Shown piece after piece: positions 10,336 through 18,792 of a DNA stretch of 64,000 nt. The notes beneath the pieces are model-generated. The model did not search any database. It was not told where the DNA came from and worked only from the letters and a program-made list of their open reading frames with translations. A program made the translations under genes and the position numbers. The stretch spans positions 3,248,001-3,312,000 of the forward strand of contig NZ_CP051428.1 in assembly GCF_012676905.1 (NCBI RefSeq), written 5' to 3'. Position 1 is the stretch's first letter. Each line of letters opens with the position of its first letter. Source of the stretch: Paenibacillus albicereus. Its GTDB lineage: Bacteria; Bacillota; Bacilli; Paenibacillales; Paenibacillaceae.

Positions 10336-11202
10336 TTATTTCAGTCCGCCTTTCACGAAAGAATCGATGATGCTGCGCTGCAGCAGCAGGTAGAGGAGGA
10401 GCACAGGCAGGCTCGCGATCGTCGTGCCGGCCATGAGCGCCCCCCACATGTTGCCGTCGGAGGAGATGAACATCTGCAGCCCTTTCTGGATCGTCGAATG
10501 CTCCAGCTTGGTCGTGACGAGCAGCGGCCAGAAGTAGTCGTTCCAGGAGGTGATGAAGAGCAGGATGCCGATCGAGGCGATCGGCGCCTTGAGGTTGGGC
10601 AGGATCGTGCGCCACAGAATCGCGAAGTCGCCGCACCCGTCCAGGCGCGCCGCCTCGATGAGGGCGGAAGGATAGGACTTGAACGCCCCGTACAGCTGCA
10701 TGACGGCGAACGCCGAAGCGAGGTTCGGCACGATCAGGCCAGCGAGCGTGTCGCGCCAGCCGAACCCGCTGATGGCGACATAGTTAGGAATCATGATGAC
10801 CTGAAAAGGCACGAGCCAGGTCAGCGCGATCAGGCCGTAGATAAGGCCGCTGAACCGGAACCGCCAGCGCACGAACGCATACGCGGCAAGAAGGCTCGTC
10901 GCGATCTGGCCGAGCGTCTGCGCCAGCGCGGTCACCCACGAGTTCGAGAGCATGCGCGCCATCGGGATTGAGCTCCACGCCGCCGCGTAGTTGTCCAGCG
11001 TCGGGCGGAGCGGCACCCAGGCCGCCCCGTAGACGTCGGCTTCCGGCTTGAGCGAGGTGGCGATCATCCAGTAGAGCGGGAACACGGCGAGCAGGCTGAG
11101 CGCGAGCAGCGCGGCATGCTTGCCGATGCCGGCAAGAGCGGATGCCGGCCGCAGCGGCCGCGGCGCCGCAGCCCGGTTCCCTGTCCGCAGTACGTCAGAC
11201 AT
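10336..11202 (-). CDS. ABC sugar-type importer permease (MalG/UgpE family)
   Basis: A 288-residue inner-membrane permease with about six transmembrane segments. The binding-protein-dependent transport EAA loop is seen as EAARLDGCGDFAILWRTILP, which contacts the ATPase. The C-terminal end IIDSFVKGGLK is typical of carbohydrate CUT1-family permeases. It pairs with the MalF-type permease 17 bases upstream and with the lipoprotein before that. No ATPase is encoded here, so a shared MsmX/UgpC-type ATPase encoded elsewhere is needed. Confidence 0.93.
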   Translation of the reverse strand: MSDVLRTGNRAAAPRPLRPASALAGIGKHAALLALSLLAVFPLYWMIATSLKPEADVYGAAWVPLRPTLDNYAAAWSSIPMARMLSNSWVTALAQTLGQIATSLLAAYAFVRWRFRFSGLIYGLIALTWLVPFQVIMIPNYVAISGFGWRDTLAGLIVPNLASAFAVMQLYGAFKSYPSALIEAARLDGCGDFAILWRTILPNLKAPIASIGILLFITSWNDYFWPLLVTTKLEHSTIQKGLQMFISSDGNMWGALMAGTTIASLPVLLLYLLLQRSIIDSFVKGGLK

Positions 11203-11219
11203 CGTCGATCCGCCTCCTG

Positions 11220-12191
11220 TCAGTTGTCATAAAAGCTGAGCCTGCGCGAAAGCGCCATGAACGCCGCGGCGAGCACGCCGAAGCCGAGGAAGAACACGAC
11301 GGCGGCGGCGGAGCTCGCCCCGATGTTGAACGTCTCGAAGCCGTTTTGCCAGAGCAGGTAGTAGATATTGGTCGTCGAGTTGAACGGGCCTCCTTGCGTC
11401 AGGACGTTGATGTAGGCGAAGCTCCATTCGGAGGCGAACAGCAGGTTCATCATCGCCAGGAACAGAATCGTCGGCGACAGCAGCGGCATCAGCACGTGCC
11501 GGATGATCTGCCAGCGGCTCGCGCGGTCGATCTGCGCCGCCTCGACGTAATCCTTGCTGATGCCGGTCAGAGCCGCCGACAAGATGAGCGTGCTGAACCC
11601 GATCAGCTTCCAGCCGGTGATGAACGTAATGGACCAGATCGCCCAGCGCTCGTCGGTGAAGAAGCGGATCGGCTCCTCCAGGCCGAGCAGCGGCATGAGC
11701 GCGCGGTTGACGATGCCGTTGACCGGATGCATCATCCAGCGCCATACCGACGATACGGCGACCGGCGCCATCATCATCGGGACGAAGATCAGCGCGCGGT
11801 ACAGGTTGCCCCAACGCCGGGCGATGCGGTCCGTGCCGATGGCGATGACGAGCGGCAGCAGCAGCGAGAACGGCAGTACGCCGATCGTGTAGACGAGCGT
11901 GTTGCGCAGCGCCGCCCCCATCTCCGGCAGCTCCAGCAAGCGGCGGAAGTTGTCCAGTCCGACGAACGTCTTGGGCGAAGTCGGCAGCAGGTTCCATTGA
12001 TAAAAGCTCAGCTCGAACGTTTCGACGAGCGGCTTGTAGATCCAGAATCCGATCGAAAGCAGGGCGGGCAGAAGATACAGATAGGGCTTGAGCCGGCCCG
12101 CGCGGGCAAGCGTCAGCGAACGCGCGGCGGACGCGCGGCGCGCGGAAGGACGCGGCGTCCTTTTGCGGGCTTCGGCCAGATGGATGCTCAT
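11220..12191 (-). CDS. ABC sugar-type importer permease (MalF/UgpA family)
   Basis: A 323-residue inner-membrane permease with six predicted membrane segments after a basic cytosolic N-terminus. The EAA loop reads EAAQIDRASRWQIIRHVLMP, and TQGGPFNST near the C-terminus is a family signature. It resembles UgpA/LacF, suggesting a CUT1 importer for a sugar, a glycerol phosphate or a glycerophosphodiester. Lies between the solute-binding lipoprotein and the MalG-type permease, all on one transcript. Confidence 0.93.
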   Translation of the reverse strand: MSIHLAEARKRTPRPSARRASAARSLTLARAGRLKPYLYLLPALLSIGFWIYKPLVETFELSFYQWNLLPTSPKTFVGLDNFRRLLELPEMGAALRNTLVYTIGVLPFSLLLPLVIAIGTDRIARRWGNLYRALIFVPMMMAPVAVSSVWRWMMHPVNGIVNRALMPLLGLEEPIRFFTDERWAIWSITFITGWKLIGFSTLILSAALTGISKDYVEAAQIDRASRWQIIRHVLMPLLSPTILFLAMMNLLFASEWSFAYINVLTQGGPFNSTTNIYYLLWQNGFETFNIGASSAAAVVFFLGFGVLAAAFMALSRRLSFYDN

Positions 12192-12210
12192 AGGTGAAGC
12201 GCCTCTTTTC

Positions 12211-13533
12211 CTATTGGATCAGCGCCTGGGCGCGCCCGGCGGCATCCCGGAGAAGGACGGCCGGATCCTCCGTGCCGAGGATGGCTTTGGAGACCGCATC
12301 CTGCAGGATCGTCTCGATCTGCTTCCAGTTCGATCCGGGATAGGATACCCAGGGACGGAGCGAATCGAGCTGCTCCAGATTCGGCTTGACGAGCGGATGC
12401 TTCTCGACCCAGTCCTTCAGATACTCCGGGTCGTCGACGATCGAGGGACGCAGCGGCAAGTAGCCGATTTCGGATGTGATGATCGTATAGCCGCGCTTGC
12501 TCGTGACGAACTTCAGGAATTGCCAGGCCGCCTGCTGCTTGGCCTTGTCGTCGCTGAGGATGAAGAGGGCGCTGCCGGAGTTGACCGGCGTCGTCGGCTT
12601 GCCTGCGAAGGCCGGCATCTTGGCGGTGCGCAGCTCCCAGCCTCCGGCTTCGGCGCTCGCCAGGAACGAGCTCTGCAGCGCGCTTGTGAACAGCAGCATG
12701 CCGCTCTTGCCCTGGCTGAACGCCTCCATGGCTTCGCCCTGGTTCATGGAGTTGCTTGCACCGCTTTGAATCATGTCCTGCCACATGGAGATGGCCTCCG
12801 CCGCCTCCGGCTCGCCGAAGCGAATCGTCTTGCGGTCGTCGGACAGCACGGCTCCGCCGTTGCTGCCGATGACGGCCTGGATGATCCAGTCGCCGCCGGT
12901 GGCGCCGTTGATGTGGACGCCGGCCGCGCCGGTTTTCTCCTTGATCGCCAGACCTGCTTCCCTGACTTCTTCCCAGGTCCGGGGCGGCTGCTCGGGATCG
13001 AGGCCCGCCTGGCGGAACAGGTCGGCGTTATAGAACAGCACCGGCGTGCTGAACGTGAACGGCAGGCCGTACGTCTTGCCGTTCAGCTGCCCGAGCTTCA
13101 GGCCGCTCGGGGAGAAGTCCTTGAAGTTCTCCTCCATCTCGTCGGCCGGCACGATGTCCTCGAGCGGCTTGGCGCCAAAGTTGTTCACCGCGAAATCGAG
13201 GCCGTCGAACGTCAGCTGCGCCACGTCCGGGGCGGTGCCCGCGACGATGTCGGCCTGCACCTTGGCGTTGATGTCCGTCGAAGCGACCGGCACCGCGTCG
13301 ATCTTGACGTCCGGATGGGCCGCCTCGAACTCGGCGATCAGCTTTTTGGTGCCCTCCACCTGGCTCGCGATCGCCAGATTGTAGCTGTAGAACTTGAGCG
13401 TAACCGGCTCGCCGCCGCTCTCGGCAGCAGGACCGCTTCCCTCTCCGGTCGCGCCGTTCACGCCGCCGCAGGCGGCGCTCGTCAGCAGGACGGCCGCAGT
13501 CAGCGCGGCGGCTCCGTATCGAATCTTGCTCAT
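12211..13533 (-). CDS. Extracellular solute-binding lipoprotein (UgpB/MalE-like)
   Basis: A 440-residue lipoprotein that captures the substrate outside the membrane. A signal peptide ends in a lipobox at TSAACGG, with Cys22 the probable lipid-modified residue, followed by a Gly/Ser-rich tether. The body matches family 1 solute-binding proteins: IDAVPVASTDINAKVQADI and the later GKSGMLLFTSAL and WQFLKFVTS regions. The ATG overlaps the stop codon of the upstream metallophosphoesterase (ATGA), with GGAGGAG 8 bases ahead, showing tight coupling of substrate capture and a phosphoesterase. Confidence 0.92.
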   Translation of the reverse strand: MSKIRYGAAALTAAVLLTSAACGGVNGATGEGSGPAAESGGEPVTLKFYSYNLAIASQVEGTKKLIAEFEAAHPDVKIDAVPVASTDINAKVQADIVAGTAPDVAQLTFDGLDFAVNNFGAKPLEDIVPADEMEENFKDFSPSGLKLGQLNGKTYGLPFTFSTPVLFYNADLFRQAGLDPEQPPRTWEEVREAGLAIKEKTGAAGVHINGATGGDWIIQAVIGSNGGAVLSDDRKTIRFGEPEAAEAISMWQDMIQSGASNSMNQGEAMEAFSQGKSGMLLFTSALQSSFLASAEAGGWELRTAKMPAFAGKPTTPVNSGSALFILSDDKAKQQAAWQFLKFVTSKRGYTIITSEIGYLPLRPSIVDDPEYLKDWVEKHPLVKPNLEQLDSLRPWVSYPGSNWKQIETILQDAVSKAILGTEDPAVLLRDAAGRAQALIQ

Positions 13534-14336
13534 GCGTGCATCTCCTCCGCTGTGTATTCGAACAGAAGCGTCTGGTCGCCCGGCAGCATCGCCGGATGGC
13601 AGATCATCCGTCCGCTCTTGACGAGAACGAGGTTGTAGGCGCTGCTGTCAATAAAACGCATGCTGCGCCGTGCGGTCGGGTCGATGCCGAACGCCGCCCC
13701 GGACGCCGCGAAGCTCGGGATGCCGCCGAACAGCCCGGCGCTGTGGAAGTGGATGTGCCCGGATAGCAGCCCGATGACGTCGCTGCCCTCGATCGCCTCC
13801 AGCAGCCGCTCGGGACGCTTCAGCAGATGGCTGTCCATCGTCTCCGACGGCGTCTCCACGACCGGATGGTGGAGGCCGATGACCGTGCCGAGCGGAGCCG
13901 GCTCCCGCAGCTCCCGGCGCAGCCAGGCGAGCTGGGTGTCGTCCAGCTCCCCGTCATGCGAGCCGGGAACCTGGGTGCAGAGCATGACGACCCGCAAGCC
14001 CTGCTCCTGCACGGAGTACCAGTACGGCTCCTCGCTCGCTTCCTCGCCGAGATACCCTTCCCGGAACAGCGGCCGCGAATCATGGTTGCCGAGCCCCACA
14101 TGGACCGGCACGCCGAGCTTGCTTCCTTCCTCCTGCAGGAGAGTCCGCAGATGACGGTAATCGTCGGCGTCTCCGTCATGCACGAGGTCGCCGGTGACGA
14201 GCACGAACGCCGGCTTCTCGCCGAGCTCGCCCAGCTGGCCGAAGATGGCGCGCAGCCTTGCTCCGGCGTCGATGCCGAACAGCGGCGTCTGGCCCGGCTT
14301 GTTCACATGTGTATCCGTAATATGGGCAAAGATCAT
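13530..14336 (-). CDS. Calcineurin-like metallophosphoesterase (CpdA-like)
   Basis: A 268-residue dinuclear-metal phosphoesterase. The five metal-binding blocks are present: HITDTHV (Asp and His), LVTGDLVHDGD, GLGNHDSRP, LHHPV and LSGHIHFHS. The layout resembles class III cyclic-nucleotide phosphodiesterases and glycerophosphodiesterases such as GpdQ. No signal peptide is seen, so it acts in the cytoplasm. It overlaps genes on both sides by 4 bases (ATGA), placing it mid-operon. With an importer and a Cys phosphatase next to it, a phosphodiester substrate brought in by the importer is plausible; cAMP is an alternative. Confidence 0.85.
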   Translation of the reverse strand: MIFAHITDTHVNKPGQTPLFGIDAGARLRAIFGQLGELGEKPAFVLVTGDLVHDGDADDYRHLRTLLQEEGSKLGVPVHVGLGNHDSRPLFREGYLGEEASEEPYWYSVQEQGLRVVMLCTQVPGSHDGELDDTQLAWLRRELREPAPLGTVIGLHHPVVETPSETMDSHLLKRPERLLEAIEGSDVIGLLSGHIHFHSAGLFGGIPSFAASGAAFGIDPTARRSMRFIDSSAYNLVLVKSGRMICHPAMLPGDQTLLFEYTAEEMHA

Positions 14337-15340
14337 TTCAAGGCCCCCTCTTGTCCTTCAGGATGATGCGGCTGCGGCGCGTAGCCTTCGATGCGCTTCA
14401 TGCCGCCGAGCTCCAGCACGCGGTAGTCGGGACGGCCGTCCTGCATCGATACCCAGAGCACGAGATGCTCGCTCTCCGGACCGCTGCCGTGCCCGTGGCC
14501 GCCGGTGCGGCCGAGCTGGATCCACTGCTGATCTCCCTCCGCCGTATGCTCCATCGCATGGAGATGGCCGGCGAATACGGTGAACGGCCGGTCATGAAGC
14601 ATCTCCATGATCCGCTCGTAGGCAGGCGATTCGGATTTCCAGCCGGGCTTGTGCATCGTGACGAACGTCCATTGCACGTCGGCGTTGTCCGCCAGCACCT
14701 GCTCGGCGAAGCGCAGCTGCCTCTCCCCGATCGCCACGTCGATGCGGGAGAGGCCGACCAGCTCCGACGGCTCCATCCGCTCCATGATCGACTGGAAAAA
14801 GAGCCGCATATGATCGTCGCCGCGTTCCGGCTCCCGATGGAACCGGTCCGTCGCTTCCTTGATGACATCAATCAGCGCGTCCGGCATCTCGGTCGGCGGG
14901 TCCTCCGTATTCAGCATCAAAAACAGCACGCCGCCGACCCGCAGCGCATAGTGGCCGTACCCCTTGCGCTCCTCCCACACGCGGCGCATCAGCTCGCTGC
15001 CGACGTCGTGGTTGCCGACGACGGGGAAAAACGGCAGGCCCATTTGTTCCACCAGCCCGTCCAGCTCGTCCCATTCGGCATGCGCGCTGTCCACGTCCCG
15101 CCAGTACCCCTCGATCAGATCGCCGACCGCCAGCACCAGATCGGGACGCAGCGCGCGAACGGTTTCCAGCGCCTCCTCGAACACGCCCGGCGTCATCATG
15201 CCGCAGCGGTCGCCGAGCACCGCGAACGATCGCAACTCCCCTTCCAGCTCGCCGAACCATGGCTTGCGCATGGCCCCGGCAGCCATCGTCGGCCGCCCGT
15301 CTCCCCCATCCGTCCAGATCCGAAACGGCTGTTTGTCCAT
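14333..15340 (-). CDS. Metallophosphoesterase, first gene of importer operon
   Basis: A 335-residue calcineurin-like phosphoesterase distinct from its neighbour. Metal-binding blocks are AVGDLIEG, VVGNHDVG, MHKPGW and VFAGHLHAME. The first block is altered: FAVLGDRCGM has Asp but not the usual D-x-H, with Arg two positions on, resembling the purple-acid-like variant that uses D-x-x-Tyr/His differently. A long central insert (about residues 120-200) is unlike the neighbour. Start at 15340 has GAGGAG upstream; an earlier in-frame ATG at 15406 reads through the promoter region. No signal peptide is evident. Confidence 0.8.
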   Translation of the reverse strand: MDKQPFRIWTDGGDGRPTMAAGAMRKPWFGELEGELRSFAVLGDRCGMMTPGVFEEALETVRALRPDLVLAVGDLIEGYWRDVDSAHAEWDELDGLVEQMGLPFFPVVGNHDVGSELMRRVWEERKGYGHYALRVGGVLFLMLNTEDPPTEMPDALIDVIKEATDRFHREPERGDDHMRLFFQSIMERMEPSELVGLSRIDVAIGERQLRFAEQVLADNADVQWTFVTMHKPGWKSESPAYERIMEMLHDRPFTVFAGHLHAMEHTAEGDQQWIQLGRTGGHGHGSGPESEHLVLWVSMQDGRPDYRVLELGGMKRIEGYAPQPHHPEGQEGALK

Positions 15341-15374
15341 TTTCCCCACGCTCCTCGTTCGTCTTTTCTCAACC

Positions 15375-15406
15375 AGTATGCAAGTTGTATGTAAGTAGAG
15401 CGTCAA
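15375..15406 (-). promoter_or_regulatory. Candidate operator: tandem 11-bp repeats with TTGACG at the operon promoter
   Basis: On the minus strand two adjacent 11-base units, ACTTACATACA and ACTTGCATACT (15396-15375), follow TTGACG (15406-15401). No good -10 box is obvious, so a regulator may help RNA polymerase or the true -10 is weak. The GntR gene just upstream is the natural candidate to bind here. Confidence 0.4.
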
Positions 15407-15465
15407 CCGGGCCTAAAGGTATCGTAAACATAGGGGGCTTTCCCGGCAGCATTTGACAGATCAAG

Positions 15466-15493
15466 AAAAAAGACGCCTGCTCAGGGCAGGCGT
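15466..15493 (-). terminator. Terminator after the GntR gene
   Basis: On the minus strand, GACGCCTGCC CTGA GCAGGCGTC followed by TTTTTT, separating the regulator from the phosphoesterase operon. Confidence 0.88.
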
Positions 15494-15528
15494 CCGTCGG
15501 GACAAGTTGGGCTCTGGATGACGATGGA

Positions 15529-16176
15529 TTACATCATCCCGGAATACGCCAGCTGGCGCGTCGTCCGGTCGTAGTTGTCGAGAATGGCTTCCTTGGCGGA
15601 TACGATCCGCCCTTCGCGCAGCGCCTCGTACACCTGATCGTTCGTCCAGCCGCTCCACTGCGGCTTCGGCTCGGGATGCTGCTTGCGGAACGTGACCATC
15701 CGGCAGATGAACTTGCTTCGGCATAGGTCGAGCACCTGCATCATGAATTCGTTGCGGCCTGAACCCAGCATGATGCCGATGAAGTCGAGCGCCGCTTCAT
15801 AATAGCCGGCATAGTCGTCCGCCTCGCGGGCGGCCAGCTGCTTGTCGAGGCAAGCCTTGAGCCGCTCGAGATCGAACGATCGCTGTCCGGCCGCAGCCAG
15901 GTCGAGCGTGAACAGCTGCATGGAGACGAGCACCTCGTAGATCTCGCAAAATTTGCGGAACGAGATTTCCTTGACGAGCACGCCGCGTCCTTTGAAGCTT
16001 TCCAGGAAGCCGTCCCGCTCCAGCAAGGAGATGGCAGCCCGCACCGGCGTGCGGCTCATGCCGAACTCTGTCGCGAGCTCGTTTTCCGAGAGCATGACGC
16101 CGGGCATGTAGACGCCGTAGACGATGCGGTGGCGCAGCTTTTCGTATGCGGTCTTTTCAAGGCTTTCCTGAGTCAT
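15529..16176 (-). CDS. GntR-family transcriptional regulator (FadR/FCD-type)
   Basis: A 215-residue regulator. The N-terminal winged helix shows the GntR signature: LRHRIVYGVYMPGVMLSENE then ATEFGMSRTPVRAAI. An all-helical effector domain follows (residues about 85-210). Most FCD proteins keep a D-x4-H...H...H metal site; here the helices are present but those residues are not clear, so ligand binding may differ. ATG at 16176 is about 10 bases from AAAGGA; ATG at 16185 is the alternative. It lies upstream of, and on the same strand as, the phosphoesterase/ABC operon but ends in its own terminator. It probably controls that operon. Confidence 0.85.
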   Translation of the reverse strand: MTQESLEKTAYEKLRHRIVYGVYMPGVMLSENELATEFGMSRTPVRAAISLLERDGFLESFKGRGVLVKEISFRKFCEIYEVLVSMQLFTLDLAAAGQRSFDLERLKACLDKQLAAREADDYAGYYEAALDFIGIMLGSGRNEFMMQVLDLCRSKFICRMVTFRKQHPEPKPQWSGWTNDQVYEALREGRIVSAKEAILDNYDRTTRQLAYSGMM

Positions 16177-16274
16177 CGGTCGCATGTCCTTTACGCTTGA
16201 GATGGACTGTATGATACCAAACGAAGCCGTTCTTGAAAAGTAAAGAAACGGTAAAGCCGGCGCGCCGCCCGCGG

Positions 16275-17048
16275 CTACTTCACTGCTGCGAAGAACAGCC
16301 GCTCGGACTCTTCGGTCGGCTCCTGGAGCCGGAAGTCCGCGTAGCGGTCGACGCGGGAGAAGCCCGCCGCGCGCAGCGCGGAGACGATCCAGTCCGGATC
16401 GTAGGCGCGCTGCTGATGCACTTCCTCGAAGCGGACGAACCGCCCTTCCCGATCGGACTCGTCGCGCGCGAAGATCGTCAGCTGATGGCGGATCTCGACG
16501 CGCTCGTCGTCGAGCTCGGACGTCCAGATGTAGCCGACGTCGCGCTCGTCGAGCGTGAACGGCTGCTCCTCGGCGTAGCGCCGAAGCGTGAGCGGCGCGT
16601 GCACGTCGAACAGCAGCGCGCCTCCCGGCTTCAGTCCGCGATAGGCGGCGCGGAACGCCGCCTCGACATCTTGCTCTTCCGTCAGGTAGTTGAGGCAGTC
16701 GCAGAAGCTGATCGCCGCGTCGACCGGCTGCGGCAGCTCCCAGTCGCGCATGTCCTGCTGCAGCCAGCGGACCGAGCCTGCGCGCGGACGGATCGCCTGC
16801 TGCGGCGTCTCGTCCCACTTGCTGCGGGCGATCGCCAGCATGTCGGCCGACAGGTCGATGCCGTACACGGTAAAGCCGGACTTAGCGAGCGGAATCGCCA
16901 GGCTGCCGGTGCCGCAGCCGAGATCGGCGACGGTCTCCGGGATGCCGTAGCGGTCCCAGCACTCCCGCATGAAGCGGATCCAGTCCGGATACGGCATGTC
17001 CTCCATGAGCCGGTCGTAGACGCCGGCGAATTGACGGTACGCTCTCAT
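16275..17048 (-). CDS. yqeM: Class I SAM-dependent methyltransferase YqeM
   Basis: A 257-residue Rossmann-fold methyltransferase. The AdoMet motif is ADLGCGTGSLAIPLA, with the acidic ribose contact in GIDLSADML, and motif II near FCDCLNYL. It begins YRQFAGVYDRLM as YqeM proteins do. It closes the conserved yqeG-yqeH-aroE-yhbY-nadD-yqeK-rsfS order known from Bacillus, where comER follows; here about 11 kb of other genes separate it from comER. Substrate unknown. Confidence 0.85.
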   Translation of the reverse strand: MRAYRQFAGVYDRLMEDMPYPDWIRFMRECWDRYGIPETVADLGCGTGSLAIPLAKSGFTVYGIDLSADMLAIARSKWDETPQQAIRPRAGSVRWLQQDMRDWELPQPVDAAISFCDCLNYLTEEQDVEAAFRAAYRGLKPGGALLFDVHAPLTLRRYAEEQPFTLDERDVGYIWTSELDDERVEIRHQLTIFARDESDREGRFVRFEEVHQQRAYDPDWIVSALRAAGFSRVDRYADFRLQEPTEESERLFFAAVK

Positions 17049-17070
17049 CGCGTAAGCATCTCCTTCCTGG

Positions 17071-18429
17071 CTAGCGGCCGCGTTTCGGACTTCCGGGCGG
17101 CCTTTTTCCCGCTCCGCCGTCTTTCGGACCGGAGCGAGCCGGACGGGCCTCGTTCATTCGAGGAGCATCCGGCCGGCCGGCGTTCGGACGCGAGGCGTTC
17201 TGGCGTGCCGCGTCGGGGCGGGAAGCGTCGGGACGGGCAGTGCCGGGACGGGAGACGCTGGGCCGGGCCGCATCGGGACGGGAGACGTTGGGCTGGGCCG
17301 CGTCGGGGCGGGGGGCCTTCGGCGCTTCGGCGCCCGCGCCGGTCGCTTTTTGCATGCCGCCATGCGTCCTGCCCGCATTCGGACGTGCGGCGCTCGAGGC
17401 GCCGGGTTTCGCGGCTTCCGCCTGCGCAGCGCCTGCTCTTGTCCTCGCTTCCGCCTTGGCCGCCTGCGCGGCCGCCCTTTCGGCTTCCGCTTTCGCCGTC
17501 GCCGCTTTGGCCGACTCCGTTTGGAACGCCGCGGCTTCCTCTTCCGTCAGCAGCTTCGTCCAGCTGCCCTCCTGGCGGACGAGCCCGTCGCGCATCAGCT
17601 TGCCGACCGCGCGCTTGAACGCCGACTTGCTGATGCCGAACTTGTTCTTGATGAGCTCGGCCGGCGTCTCGTCAGAGTAAGGCATCGCGCCGCCCGGACG
17701 CTCCTTGATGAAGTCGAGCAGACGGTCCGCGTCCTCGATCCGGCCGACCTGCTTGAGCTTGCCCATCGACAGGTTGACGCGGCCGTCCTCGCGCACGAAC
17801 GTGACGCGCGCGCTGACGCGCTGGCCGAGGCGCAGCGGCTCCGGCCGCTCCGCCGCCGGAATCATGCCGTACGCGCCGAAGCCGACGACGCCCCCGTCGA
17901 GCACGACGAACGAGCCCATCTGCAGCGTGCGGCTCACCCAGCCTTCCTTCCATTCGTTCTTCCAGGCGCCAGGCGCGGCGAACACATGCTTCGCCAGATC
18001 CTCCTCGCGGGCGAGCTTGGCGAGCAGGCGGCCGCTCTTGTCGTGCGTCAGCGTCACGAACACCTCGTCGCCGGGCAGCGGCCGCAGGTCGATCAGCTCC
18101 GGCAGCTCCGAGACCGGCAGCAGCAGCTGGCGCCCGAGCCCGATCTCGAGGAAGCAGCCGAGCCGCGGGTGGATGTCCGCGACGGCGAGACGCTTCAGCT
18201 CGCCGAGCCCGATCAGCGGCTTTTTGAGCGTGGCGGAGAGGCGGTCGTCCGTGTCATGGAACAGGAACGCCTCGACCTCCATGCCCTCCTTGATCTTGAC
18301 GCCGTTCGTCTCGGAATAATGCAGCAGCACTTCCGAATCCTCGGCGTCGCCTAAAGACAAAAAATAGCCGAAGGGCGACACTTCGCGCGCCACCCTCAGC
18401 TTCATCGTCGATCCGGCGTACGTCGTCAT
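17071..18429 (-). CDS. cvfB: CvfB-family S1 RNA-binding protein with long repetitive tail
   Basis: A 452-residue protein. Residues 1-290 match CvfB (YitL): several S1-like domains beginning REVSPFGYFLSLGD and a winged helix (NKFGISKSAFKRAVGKLMRDG) that in relatives bind RNA and affect virulence factor levels. Residues about 300-452 are an Ala/Lys/Glu helix-rich linker followed by a Pro/Arg/Ala tail made of near-repeats of five residues such as RPDAA, RPSVS, RPDAS and RPNAG. CvfB proteins are normally near 280-300 residues, so the tail is extra. The ATG overlaps the rsfS stop codon (ATGA). Confidence 0.85.
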   Translation of the reverse strand: MTTYAGSTMKLRVAREVSPFGYFLSLGDAEDSEVLLHYSETNGVKIKEGMEVEAFLFHDTDDRLSATLKKPLIGLGELKRLAVADIHPRLGCFLEIGLGRQLLLPVSELPELIDLRPLPGDEVFVTLTHDKSGRLLAKLAREEDLAKHVFAAPGAWKNEWKEGWVSRTLQMGSFVVLDGGVVGFGAYGMIPAAERPEPLRLGQRVSARVTFVREDGRVNLSMGKLKQVGRIEDADRLLDFIKERPGGAMPYSDETPAELIKNKFGISKSAFKRAVGKLMRDGLVRQEGSWTKLLTEEEAAAFQTESAKAATAKAEAERAAAQAAKAEARTRAGAAQAEAAKPGASSAARPNAGRTHGGMQKATGAGAEAPKAPRPDAAQPNVSRPDAARPSVSRPGTARPDASRPDAARQNASRPNAGRPDAPRMNEARPARSGPKDGGAGKRPPGSPKRGR

Positions 18430-18773
18430 GCGAACTCCACGACTTTGGCATCGGACCAGAGCCTCTCCAGGCTGTAATAATCCCGCTCGTCGCGGTGGAA
18501 CACATGCACGACGACGTCGCCCAGGTCGATCAGCACCCAGCGGGCCGTGTCCATGCCCTCGATGCCGCGGATCGTCACGCCGCCCTCCTGGGCGCGCTTG
18601 CGGATTTCAGTGGCGATCGCCTGCACCTGCGTATCGGAGTTGCCGTGGCAGATGACGAAATAATCCGCGACGAGCGAAACTTCCTTGAGATTCAGGGCGA
18701 CGACGTTGCCGGCTTTTTTGTCTTCGGCCGCTTCGACGGCGGCTTGCAGCAGTTGTTCGGGATTCAGGGCCAT
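18426..18773 (-). CDS. rsfS: Ribosomal silencing factor RsfS
   Basis: A 115-residue factor that binds uL14 on the 50S subunit and blocks subunit joining in starvation. The family regions NVVALNLKEVSLVADYFVIC, GNSDTQVQAIA and VLIDLGDVVVHVFH are intact, and YYSLERLWSDA matches the typical end. RBS AAGGAGG lies 7 bases before ATG. It is located between yqeK and cvfB in the conserved cluster. Confidence 0.95.
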   Translation of the reverse strand: MALNPEQLLQAAVEAAEDKKAGNVVALNLKEVSLVADYFVICHGNSDTQVQAIATEIRKRAQEGGVTIRGIEGMDTARWVLIDLGDVVVHVFHRDERDYYSLERLWSDAKVVEFA

Positions 18774-18792
18774 TCCGTTGCCTCCTTGGGCT

